DNA of 6,402 bases from Methylorubrum extorquens (GTDB taxonomy: Bacteria; Pseudomonadota; Alphaproteobacteria; Rhizobiales; Beijerinckiaceae), in the NCBI GenBank assembly GCA_019695455.1, contig JAEUAC010000405.1, positions 1 through 6,402 on the forward strand, written 5' to 3'. Of this stretch, positions 1 through 6,400 are shown piece after piece. The notes below the pieces were generated by a model that saw nothing but the letters and a program-made list of their open reading frames with translations, had not been told where the DNA came from and made no database searches. The translations under genes were made by a program, and so were the position numbers. The first letter of the stretch is position 1. Every line of letters begins with the position of its first letter.

Positions 1-1
1 C

Positions 2-166
2 CCGGCGCTCTGGACGGCGATCGCGGCGCTCGTGGAGGTGCTCGGCGGCCATCCGGCCGTGCGGTGGACGCGGGCGCGGGCGCTGTGGCCCGCACCTGCG
101 TCATTGAACCGTCGCCGGTTTGATGACTTAACGAGTGCTGGTGCACGCGGCGGGTCTACCGGGTGA
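2..166 (+). CDS. 3' end of an unrecognised gene, coupled to the transporter operon
   Basis: This frame is open from the left edge of the window to a TGA at 164-166 and gives 54 residues, beginning PALWTAIAALVEVLGG and ending SAGARGGSTG. The first 32 or so codons have almost exclusively G or C in the third position, like the genes downstream. The other two forward frames read as arginine- and glycine-rich shadow sequence and stop at about 105-107 and 121-123. The stop overlaps the GTG start of the ATPase as GTGA, the same arrangement as the later junctions, so I infer it belongs to the same operon. The last 22 or so codons are less GC-rich at the third position and include TTA and TCA. The tail may therefore be an extension that also contains regulatory DNA. 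I do not recognise the family, and no domain or catalytic motif can be named from this C-terminus. Confidence is moderate that it is coding. Confidence 0.55.
   Translation, partial: PALWTAIAALVEVLGGHPAVRWTRARALWPAPASLNRRRFDDLTSAGARGGSTG
101..126. repeat. Imperfect inverted repeat / RNA hairpin upstream of the ATPase gene
   Basis: Left arm 101-111 (TCATTGAACCG) and right arm 116-126 (CGGTTTGATGA) flank a TCGC loop at 112-115. Nine of eleven positions pair by Watson-Crick rules, and the other two become G-U pairs in RNA. The inner part, AACCG/CGGTT, is perfect. It sits in the most A+T-rich stretch of the window, about 37 bases before the GTG start of the ATPase. It could be an operator for a dimeric regulator, or an RNA hairpin that weakens or protects the transcript between the upstream gene and the transporter. 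No T-run follows on the + strand, so a classical terminator is unlikely. The repeat is seen directly; its function is inferred. Confidence 0.4.
104..132 (+). promoter_or_regulatory. Weak candidate sigma-70 type promoter inside the upstream gene's 3' end
   Basis: TTGAAC at 104-109 matches the first four bases of the -35 consensus. CTTAAC at 127-132 is a poor but possible -10 box, and the spacing is 17 bases. Transcription would begin near 139-140 and leave a leader of about 23 bases before the GTG at 163. The local drop in G+C supports a regulatory role, and the inverted repeat at 101-126 would overlap both the -35 box and the spacer. The -10 match is weak and the operon may simply be read from further upstream, so this is only a candidate. 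Confidence 0.25.
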
Positions 167-2031
167 GTCTACCGCTTCTATCGGTCCGCGACCTCACGGT
201 CGAAATCGCCTCCGACCAGGGGCGCTTCAAGGCCGTGGACGGCCTCTCCTTCGACATTCCCCGCGGCAAGACGGTCGCGATCGTCGGCGAATCCGGGTCC
301 GGCAAGTCCGTCACGGCCCAGGCCATCCTGCGCATCCTGCCCAACGTCGCCCACATCGCGGGCGGCTCCATCCTGTTCGCCGACCCGCGCGGCAAGGAGA
401 CGCCGCTCGACCTCGCGGCGCTCGACGGCGCGTCGGAGCGCATGCGCCAGATCCGCGGCGGCCGCATCGCCATGATCTTCCAGGAGCCGATGACGTCGCT
501 CTCGCCGCTCCACACGGCGGGCGACCAGGTGGCGGAAGCGCTGCGCGTCCACGCGACGGTGAGCGACGCGGAAGCGCGGGACCGGGCCGAGGAGGTGTTC
601 CGGCGCGTCGGCTTCCCCGATCCGAAGCGCGCGCTCTCGACCTACCCGTTCGAGCTGTCGGGCGGGCTGCGCCAGCGCGCCATGATCGCCATGGCGCTCA
701 TCACGCGGCCGGCCCTGCTCGTGGCGGACGAACCGACGACGGCGCTCGACGTGACCACGCAGGCGCAGATCCTGGATCTCATCCGCGAGTTGCAGGGCGA
801 GACGGGGATGTCCGTCCTCCTCATCACGCACGACCTCGGCGTGGTGGCGAACATGGCCGACGACGTGGTCGTCATGTATCGCGGCCGCATGATGGAGGCC
901 GGCGAGCGGGAGGACATCTTCCGGCGCCCGCAGCACGCGTACCTGAAGGCCCTCATGCGGGCGGTGCCCCGCTTCGCCATGGAACCGGGCGAGCGCCTGA
1001 AGCCGCTGCGCGAGGTCAAGGCGGAGGCGAAGAGCGCCCGGCAGCAGCCGATCGTCTGCTCGCCCGACCGGGTGGTGCTCGACGTCCGGGGCATCTCGAA
1101 GAGCTACACGCTCCGGTCCGGCTGGTTCAGCGGCCGCACGACGCTCGTGCGGGCGGTGGACGACGTGAGCCTCGCCGTGCCCTGCGGCCGGACGCTGGGC
1201 CTCGTCGGCGAATCGGGCTGCGGCAAGACCACCGTCTCGAAGATGATCTCGCGCGCCCTGAAGCCGGACACGGGCGCCGTGCTGTTCGACGACGGCTCCG
1301 GCCCGAAGAACGTGCACGACCTCTCGGGCGAGGCGCTGACGCGCTACCGCCGGGCGGTGCAGTTCGTCTTCCAGGACCCGTTCTCCTCGCTCAACCCGCG
1401 CATGACGGTCTACGAGCTCCTGACGGAGCCGCTCGTGATCCACGGGATCGGCACGGCGGACGAGCGCTTCGAGCGCTCGAAGGACCTGCTCGACATGGTC
1501 GGCCTCGATCGCCGCAGCCTGCGCCGCTACCCGCATTCCTTCTCGGGCGGCCAGAGGCAGCGGCTCGGCATCGCGCGGGCGCTGGCGCTCGAGCCGCAGG
1601 TCCTCCTCTGCGACGAGCCGGTCTCGGCGCTCGACGTGTCGGTCCAGGCGCAGGTCCTGAACCTCCTGAAGGATCTGCAGAAGGCGCTCGGCCTGTCCTA
1701 CCTGTTCGTGTCGCACAACCTCGCGGTCGTGGATTACGTGGCCGACGTGATCGCCGTCATGTGCCGCGGCCACATCGTGGAGCAGGCGGCGGCGCAGGAC
1801 CTGTTCCGCTCGCCGGCCCATCCCTACACGCAGGCGCTGCTGGCGGCCGTGCCCGATCCCGACCTCGACCGGCCGCTCGATTTCGGCGCGCTGCGGACGG
1901 GCCGCTTCTCCGACCCGTCCGCCTGGCCGGAGCCCTACCGTCTCGTGCCCGGCGATGCCGGGAGCATGCGGGCCATCGGCGCGGGCCATACGGTCCGGGT
2001 CATGTCGGCCGACATCCGGGAGGCCGCATGA
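163..2031 (+). CDS. Fused double ATP-binding protein of an Opp/Dpp-type ABC importer
   Basis: This 622-residue cytoplasmic ATPase drives import through the OppB/OppC-type permeases encoded downstream. It carries two complete nucleotide-binding domains. Domain 1 has Walker A GESGSGKS at 42-49, Q-loop Gln107, signature LSGGLRQR at 165-172, Walker B ending in Asp189-Glu190, D-loop ALD at 194-196 and switch His223. Domain 2 has Walker A GESGCGKTT at 349-357, Q-loop Gln404, signature FSGGQRQR at 460-467, Walker B Asp484-Glu485 and His518. Each domain is followed by an oligopeptide-family C-terminal segment (HAYLKALMRAVP near 258-269 and HPYTQALLAAVP near 553-564). A linker of about 30 residues joins the halves. 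Both catalytic glutamates are present, so both sites could hydrolyse ATP. The length and fused design match GsiA and YejF. The GTG start is firm: two in-frame TGA codons lie at 121-126 and this is the first start codon after them. A weak GGCGGG lies about 8 bases upstream. The stop overlaps the start of the binding-protein gene. Confidence 0.95.
   Translation: MSLPLLSVRDLTVEIASDQGRFKAVDGLSFDIPRGKTVAIVGESGSGKSVTAQAILRILPNVAHIAGGSILFADPRGKETPLDLAALDGASERMRQIRGGRIAMIFQEPMTSLSPLHTAGDQVAEALRVHATVSDAEARDRAEEVFRRVGFPDPKRALSTYPFELSGGLRQRAMIAMALITRPALLVADEPTTALDVTTQAQILDLIRELQGETGMSVLLITHDLGVVANMADDVVVMYRGRMMEAGEREDIFRRPQHAYLKALMRAVPRFAMEPGERLKPLREVKAEAKSARQQPIVCSPDRVVLDVRGISKSYTLRSGWFSGRTTLVRAVDDVSLAVPCGRTLGLVGESGCGKTTVSKMISRALKPDTGAVLFDDGSGPKNVHDLSGEALTRYRRAVQFVFQDPFSSLNPRMTVYELLTEPLVIHGIGTADERFERSKDLLDMVGLDRRSLRRYPHSFSGGQRQRLGIARALALEPQVLLCDEPVSALDVSVQAQVLNLLKDLQKALGLSYLFVSHNLAVVDYVADVIAVMCRGHIVEQAAAQDLFRSPAHPYTQALLAAVPDPDLDRPLDFGALRTGRFSDPSAWPEPYRLVPGDAGSMRAIGAGHTVRVMSADIREAA
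2018..2023 (+). promoter_or_regulatory. Ribosome binding site that decides the binding-protein start
   Basis: GGGAGG lies in the last codons of the ATPase gene. It is 4 bases from the first ATG (2028) and 7 bases from the second (2031), so spacing favours the second. It is the clearest Shine-Dalgarno sequence in the operon. The two permease genes have none as good and probably rely on coupling to the preceding gene. Confidence 0.55.
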
Positions 2032-3983
2032 TGAGGAGGCTCGTCGCTCTCGCGCTCGCGCTGTCGGTCGCGGCCGGGCTCGGCCCCGCCGCCGCGCTCG
2101 ACCTCGTCGAGACGCCCATGCTGAAGCCGAAGGTCGATGCGGGGCTCCTGCCGCCGGTCGCCGCGCGCGTCCCGACCGATCCCCTCGTGGTCGATCTCGC
2201 GGCGCGTGGCCGCAAGCTCGGGCGCCACGGCGGCGACGTCGTCTCGCTGGTCGGGCGGGCGCGGGACATCCGCTACATGTCGGCGAACACCTATGCCCGG
2301 CTCGTCGGCTACACGCAGGCGCTGGAGCTCGAGCCGGATCTCCTCGCGCGCGTCGACAACGACGGCGACCGCGTCTTCACGCTCTCGCTGCGGCCGGGCC
2401 ACCGGTGGTCCGACGGGCACCCCTTCACGGCCGAGGACTTCCGCTTCTACGTGGAGGACGTCGCGACGAACAAGGACCTGAACCCGTCCGGCCTGCCCGA
2501 CTTCCTGATGGTCGACGGCAAGGGCCCGCGCTTCGAGGTCATCGACCCGCAGACGGTCCGGTTCGCGTGGGACGGGGCGAACCCGCGCTTCCTGCCGGCG
2601 CTCGCGCAGCCGCGCGACCCGTTCATCTACCGGCCGGCGCATTACCTGAAACCCTTCCACGCCCGCTACGCCGACAAGGCGCGCCTCGACGAGGCGGCCC
2701 GCGCGTCGAAGCTGAAATCCTGGGCGGGCCAGTTCAACCGCATGGACGACATGTTCGAGGGGTCGAACCCGGCGCTGCCGACGCTCCAGGCCTGGAAGAA
2801 CACGACGGCCATGCCGGCCAACCGCTTCGTCCTCGAGCGGAACGCCTTCTACCATCGCGTGGACCCGGAGGGCCGGCAGCTGCCCTACGTGGACCGCATC
2901 CTGCTCGACGTCGCGGCTGGCGGCCTCATGGCCGCCAAGGCGAATGCCGGCGACACGGACCTCCTCGTCCGCGGCCTGTCGATGGGCGACATCCCGATCC
3001 TGAAGGAGGGCGAGAAGGCCAAGCACTACCGCACGCTGCTCTGGCCCTATGCCCGGGGCAGCGAGATCGCCCTCTACCCGAACCTCACCGTCACCGACCC
3101 CGTCTGGCGGGCGCTGAACCGCGACTTCCGCTTCCGGAAGGCGCTCTCGCTCGGCATCGACCGGCGGACCCTGAACAACTCGCTGCTCTTCGGGCTGGGG
3201 ACGGAGGGCAACAACACGATCGTCGACGGCTCGCCGCTGTTCAGGCCGGAGATGCGGACGCTCAACGCCGGCTACGATCCGGCCGAGGCGTCCCGGCTGC
3301 TCGACGAGATCGGCCTCACCCAGCGCAACGGCGCCGGCATCCGCCTCCTGCCCGACGGGCGCGAGCTCGAGATCATCGTCGAGACCGACGGCGATTCCGG
3401 CTTCATCGTCGACGGGCTGACGCTCGTGTCCGAGTTCTGGCGCGAGATCGGCGTGCGGCTGTTCGTGAAGCCGCAGGACCGGACCGTCCTGCGCAACCGG
3501 ACCTATGCGGGGCTGACCATCATGGTCGCGGCGCAGGGTCTCGACCTCGCGATCCCGACCGCCGTCATGCCGCCGACCGAGCTCGCGCCGCTGCGGCAGG
3601 ACAATTACGCCTGGTCGAAATGGGGCCAGTTCCAGGAGACCAAGGGCGCGGCGGGCGAGCGCTGCGACATGCCGGAGGCCGCGGCCCTGACGGGCCTCTA
3701 CGAACGCTGGGCGTCCACGGCCGACCGGGCGGAGCAGGCCGCCGCCTGGCAGGCCATGCTGGAGAACCACGCCCGGAACCTCTGGTCGATCGGCACCGTC
3801 GCGGGAGCGCTCCAGCCGGTCGTGGTCCGGGACGGGCTGGCCAACGTGCCGCCGAAGGCCGTCTACTCCTGGGAGCCCACCTCCATGCTCGGGATCTACC
3901 GGATGGACGAGTTCTTCTGGGAGCGCGGCACCGGCCGGGAGGCCGCCCTGCCCTCCCCCGCCATCGCGACCGCCCGCCGATGA
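2031..3983 (+). CDS. Periplasmic substrate-binding protein, solute-binding family 5
   Basis: This 650-residue secreted protein captures the solute in the periplasm and delivers it to the permease pair. The N-terminus is a signal peptide: Arg2-Arg3, a hydrophobic run from about 4 to 17, and a likely signal peptidase I site after AAA at 20-22. No lipobox cysteine is present, so it should be free in the periplasm. The family 5 hallmark is clear at 126-140 (WSDGHPFTAEDFRFY), preceded by a typical lobe sequence, ARLVGYTQALELEPDLL, at about 89-105. Later landmarks include FRKALSLGIDR and the YDPAEASRLLDEIGL segment, both usual in peptide- and oligosaccharide-binding members. At 650 residues it is about 100 longer than OppA/DppA-type proteins and longer than GsiB. 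Long versions are common in rhizobia; from memory one is the alpha-galactoside-binding AgpA, so the ligand need not be a peptide. Two adjacent ATG codons (2028, 2031) overlap the ATPase stop; I chose 2031 on ribosome-site spacing. The stop overlaps the next start. Confidence 0.93.
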   Translation: MRRLVALALALSVAAGLGPAAALDLVETPMLKPKVDAGLLPPVAARVPTDPLVVDLAARGRKLGRHGGDVVSLVGRARDIRYMSANTYARLVGYTQALELEPDLLARVDNDGDRVFTLSLRPGHRWSDGHPFTAEDFRFYVEDVATNKDLNPSGLPDFLMVDGKGPRFEVIDPQTVRFAWDGANPRFLPALAQPRDPFIYRPAHYLKPFHARYADKARLDEAARASKLKSWAGQFNRMDDMFEGSNPALPTLQAWKNTTAMPANRFVLERNAFYHRVDPEGRQLPYVDRILLDVAAGGLMAAKANAGDTDLLVRGLSMGDIPILKEGEKAKHYRTLLWPYARGSEIALYPNLTVTDPVWRALNRDFRFRKALSLGIDRRTLNNSLLFGLGTEGNNTIVDGSPLFRPEMRTLNAGYDPAEASRLLDEIGLTQRNGAGIRLLPDGRELEIIVETDGDSGFIVDGLTLVSEFWREIGVRLFVKPQDRTVLRNRTYAGLTIMVAAQGLDLAIPTAVMPPTELAPLRQDNYAWSKWGQFQETKGAAGERCDMPEAAALTGLYERWASTADRAEQAAAWQAMLENHARNLWSIGTVAGALQPVVVRDGLANVPPKAVYSWEPTSMLGIYRMDEFFWERGTGREAALPSPAIATARR

Positions 3984-4996
3984 TCGGCTTCCTGCTCCGC
4001 CGCACCGTCACCATGATGGTGACGCTCGCCATCATCTCGGCGCTCGTCTTCTTCATCATCAAGCTTCCGCCGGGCGACTTCCTGACGAACCAGATCGCGG
4101 AGCTGCGCGCCCAGGGCGAGGCGGCGTCCGCCGCCAAGGCCGAGTTCCTCATCAAGCAATACGGCCTCGACCTGCCCGTCTGGCAGCAATACCTCGTCTG
4201 GATCGGGGTCTGGCCGGGCCCGAACGGCCTCTCGGGCCTGCTCCAGGGCGATTGGGGCTGGTCGTTCGAGTTCGACAAGCCGGTGGTCGACGTCGTCGGC
4301 GACGCGCTCTGGCTGACGCTCCTCATCAACCTCGTCGTGGTGGTCTTCGTCCACGCGGTCTCGATCCCGATCGCGATCTATTCCGCGACGCGGCAATACT
4401 CGGTCGGCGACTACGTCGCGACGTTCCTCGGCTATATCGGGCTCGCCACGCCCTCCTTCCTGCTGGCCCTCGTCCTGCTCTACTACATGAACCGCTGGTT
4501 CGGCGTGTCCATCGGCGGGCTCTACGATTCCAAGTTCACCGGCCAGCCCTGGACGATGGACAAGATCGGCTCGCTCCTCTCCCACCTCGTCGTGCCGACG
4601 CTCGTGATCGGGCTCGGCGGCACGGCCGCCATGATCCGACGCATGCGGGCGAACCTCCTCGACGAACTCGGCAAGCAGTACTTCGTGACGGCCAAGGCCA
4701 AGGGCGTGCCGCCGACGCGCGCGCTCCTGAAGTACCCGTTCCGCATGTCGCTGAACCCGTTCATCGCCGACATCGGCAACCTGCTGCCGCATCTCGTCTC
4801 GGGCTCGGTCCTCGTCTCGCTGGTGCTCAGCCTGCCGACGGTGGGGCCGATCCTGCTCAGCGCCCTCAAGAGCCAGGACCAGTTCCTGGCGGGCTTCATC
4901 CTGATGTTCGTCGCGTGCCTCACGGTGGTCGGCATGCTGATCTCCGACGTCCTGCTCGCGCTGCTCGACCCGCGCATCCGGATCGGCGGTTCATGA
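3980..4996 (+). CDS. Inner-membrane permease, OppB/DppB type
   Basis: This 338-residue protein forms one half of the transmembrane channel. Six membrane segments can be placed by eye: about 10-28, 108-135, 147-170, 200-218, 262-290 and 303-329. The N-terminus FLLRRTVTMMVTLAIISAL and the first periplasmic loop, with YGLDLPVWQQYLVW (61-74) and GDWGWSFEF (90-98), are typical of OppB. The cytoplasmic EAA coupling loop lies at about 228-260, with YFVTAKAKGVPPTRALLKYP at 234-253; it should dock onto the ATPase. The protein ends in the usual LLALLDPRIR. It is about 30 residues longer than GsiC or OppB. The extra length is in the first periplasmic loop (around 38-56 and 74-86) and in a segment near 180-199. 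The ATG at 3980 overlaps the preceding TGA as ATGA and has no good ribosome site, so translational coupling is likely. It pairs with the OppC-type permease that follows. Confidence 0.94.
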   Translation: MIGFLLRRTVTMMVTLAIISALVFFIIKLPPGDFLTNQIAELRAQGEAASAAKAEFLIKQYGLDLPVWQQYLVWIGVWPGPNGLSGLLQGDWGWSFEFDKPVVDVVGDALWLTLLINLVVVVFVHAVSIPIAIYSATRQYSVGDYVATFLGYIGLATPSFLLALVLLYYMNRWFGVSIGGLYDSKFTGQPWTMDKIGSLLSHLVVPTLVIGLGGTAAMIRRMRANLLDELGKQYFVTAKAKGVPPTRALLKYPFRMSLNPFIADIGNLLPHLVSGSVLVSLVLSLPTVGPILLSALKSQDQFLAGFILMFVACLTVVGMLISDVLLALLDPRIRIGGS

Positions 4997-6159
4997 CGAC
5001 CGGGATGGCGCTCGGGCCGAAGCACGTCGTCGACCAGCGCCCGTTCGATCCGGGCGCGACGGAGCCGTTCGGCGCCGAGAACGAGGATTTCTACCGGGCC
5101 TCCTCGTGGCGGCTGACCTGGTGGAAGTTCAAGCGCCACCGCGTCGCGGTCGCGGCCTCCTTCGTGCTGATCGCCTTCTACCTGCTCGTGCCGTTCGTCG
5201 AGGTGGTCGCGCCCTACAACCAGACGAAGCGCCACGGCGACTTCCTCTACGCTCCGCCCCAGGGCGTGCACCTCTTCCACGAGGGCCGCTTCGTCGGGCC
5301 GTTCGTCTACCCGTACCGCTTCACCTTCAACCTCGAGACCTTCCGCCGCGACTACGTCTCCGACACGACGCGGCCGCAGCCGCTCCGCTTCCTGTGCGAG
5401 GGCGACCCTTACGATTTCTGGGGCATGAGGACGGCGAGCCTGCACCTCGTCTGCCCGCCGGCGGACGGCACCTTCTTCCTCGCCGGCACGGACCGGCTCG
5501 GGCGCGACCTCTTCTCGCGAATCATCTCCGGCGCCCGGATCTCGCTCACGATCGGGCTCGTCGGCATCGCCGTGTCCTTCACGCTCGGGCTCTTCTTCGG
5601 CGGGCTCGCGGGCTATCTCGGCGGCTGGGTCGACAACGTGATCCAGCGGGTGATCGAGATCCTGAGGTCGCTGCCGGAACTGCCGCTCTGGCTCGCCCTG
5701 TCGGCGGCGCTGCCGGCCAACTGGAGCCCCATCCTCGTCTTCTTCGGCATCACGATCATCCTCGGGCTGCTCGACTGGCCGGGGCTCGCCCGCGCCGTGC
5801 GGTCGAAGCTGCTCGCGCTGCGGGAGGAGGATTTCGTCCGCGCGGCCGAGCTCATGGGCGCGTCCAAGACGCGAATCATCTCGCGTCACCTCATCCCGAA
5901 CTTCATGAGCCACCTGATCGCGTCGGCGACGCTGTCGATCCCGTCCATGATCCTCGGCGAGACGGCCCTGTCGTTCCTGGGGCTCGGCCTGCGGCCGCCC
6001 GTGACGAGCTGGGGCGTGCTGCTGAACGAGGCGCAGAACCTCGCGGCCGTGCAGCTCCACCCGTGGCTGCTCTTCCCGATCGTCCCCGTCGTGCTGGTCG
6101 TCCTCGCCTTCTCGTTCATGGGCGACGGGCTCCGCGACGCCGCCGATCCGTACCACTGA
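4993..6159 (+). CDS. Inner-membrane permease, OppC/DppC type, with an enlarged periplasmic loop
   Basis: This 388-residue protein is the second channel subunit. A cytoplasmic N-terminal stretch of about 50 residues (including SSWRLTWWKFKRHR) leads into the first membrane segment at about 51-73. Five more segments lie near 184-208, 229-241, 245-262, 305-330 and 358-376. The OppC hallmark GTDRLGRDLFSR is at 165-176. The EAA loop is at about 277-303 (EEDFVRAAELMGASKTRI), and the C-terminus FMGDGLRDAADPYH is the classic family ending. The unusual part is the loop between segment 1 and the GTD motif, residues 74-164, about 90 residues and rich in aromatics. It contains two cysteines (135 and 154) that could form a disulfide in the periplasm. 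Typical OppC/DppC/GsiD proteins are about 300 residues with a much shorter loop. The ATG at 4993 overlaps the preceding stop; a second in-frame ATG at 5005 is possible but less well placed. It is the last gene of the operon, 8 bases before a strong hairpin. Confidence 0.94.
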   Translation: MTTGMALGPKHVVDQRPFDPGATEPFGAENEDFYRASSWRLTWWKFKRHRVAVAASFVLIAFYLLVPFVEVVAPYNQTKRHGDFLYAPPQGVHLFHEGRFVGPFVYPYRFTFNLETFRRDYVSDTTRPQPLRFLCEGDPYDFWGMRTASLHLVCPPADGTFFLAGTDRLGRDLFSRIISGARISLTIGLVGIAVSFTLGLFFGGLAGYLGGWVDNVIQRVIEILRSLPELPLWLALSAALPANWSPILVFFGITIILGLLDWPGLARAVRSKLLALREEDFVRAAELMGASKTRIISRHLIPNFMSHLIASATLSIPSMILGETALSFLGLGLRPPVTSWGVLLNEAQNLAAVQLHPWLLFPIVPVVLVVLAFSFMGDGLRDAADPYH

Positions 6160-6167
6160 CGAACGAA

Positions 6168-6199
6168 GAAGGGCGCCGATCTCGCGATCGGCGCCCTTC
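6168..6199. terminator. Hairpin terminator, probably bidirectional
   Basis: A perfect 14-bp stem (arms 6168-6181 and 6186-6199, GAAGGGCGCCGATC and its complement) closes a TCGC loop. It starts 8 bases after the stop of the last transporter gene and ends 27 bases before the stop of the convergent minus-strand gene. The + strand has no T-run after the stem. On the minus strand the stem is followed by TTCTTCGTTCGT, which is richer in T, so it looks better as an intrinsic terminator for the convergent gene. It may also protect the 3' end of the transporter message. Confidence 0.75.
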
Positions 6200-6226
6200 G
6201 GGATCTCGACGACGGGGCGAGGCGAC

Positions 6227-6400
6227 TCAGGCGCAAGGGCCGCGGGCCCGCTCCAGCCAGGCCAGGCGGCCGTCGCTGTCGCCGCCGCCCTGCGACCGGG
6301 CGGCGGCCGGAGCCGAGGCCGGACGCCGGTCGTCGCGCGGACGGTCGCCGGAGGGGCGACCCGGCGCGGCGCGGCCGCGATTCGGCTGCGGGGCCGCCGA
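6227..6400 (-). CDS. C-terminal end of a convergent gene, arginine/proline/alanine/glycine-rich tail
   Basis: On the minus strand a frame is open from the right edge to a TGA at 6227-6229 and gives 58 residues. It begins SAAPQPNRGRAAPGG, runs through a low-complexity segment (RPSGDRPRDDRRPASAPAAA), and ends GRLAWLERARGPCA. Third codon positions are mostly G or C. The stop sits just beyond a hairpin suited to terminate minus-strand transcription, which supports a real gene end. A basic, disordered tail of this sort is often seen on RNA-binding proteins such as DEAD-box RNA helicases of high-GC alphaproteobacteria. That is only a compositional guess, because no catalytic domain lies in the window. 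The short WLERARG end may be an amphipathic helix. The gene continues beyond the window. Confidence 0.5.
   Translation of the reverse strand, partial: SAAPQPNRGRAAPGRPSGDRPRDDRRPASAPAAARSQGGGDSDGRLAWLERARGPCA

Noticed and set aside
655..678. ABC signature LSGGL in the first ATPase domain instead of LSGGQ, considered as a sign of a degenerate site.
   Set aside because: OppD/DppD-type domains commonly have a hydrophobic residue such as Met at this position. Walker A, Walker B, the catalytic Glu and the switch His are all present, so the site is probably functional.
178..1989. A 603-codon antisense open frame covering the ATPase gene.
   Set aside because: It mirrors the ATPase codons (Arg-, Ala-, Glu- and His-rich), has no recognisable domain, and lies opposite a gene with every ABC motif intact.
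1935..3770. A 611-codon antisense open frame opposite the binding-protein gene, and similar ones at 3896-4792 and 4522-6156.
   Set aside because: All are compositionally typical GC-driven shadows without motifs, opposite well-supported genes.
1955..3979. Upstream extension of the OppB-type permease frame through the binding-protein gene.
   Set aside because: The extension is shadow sequence. The permease family begins at the ATG at 3980, directly before the expected first membrane segment.
135..3983. A single very long open frame (1282 codons) running through the ATPase region into the binding-protein gene.
   Set aside because: The part before about 2028 overlaps a clear ATPase gene in another frame and reads as arginine-, glycine- and proline-rich shadow sequence with no domain. 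The openness follows from the scarcity of A+T-rich stop codons at this G+C content. Only the part from 2028/2031 is a real gene.
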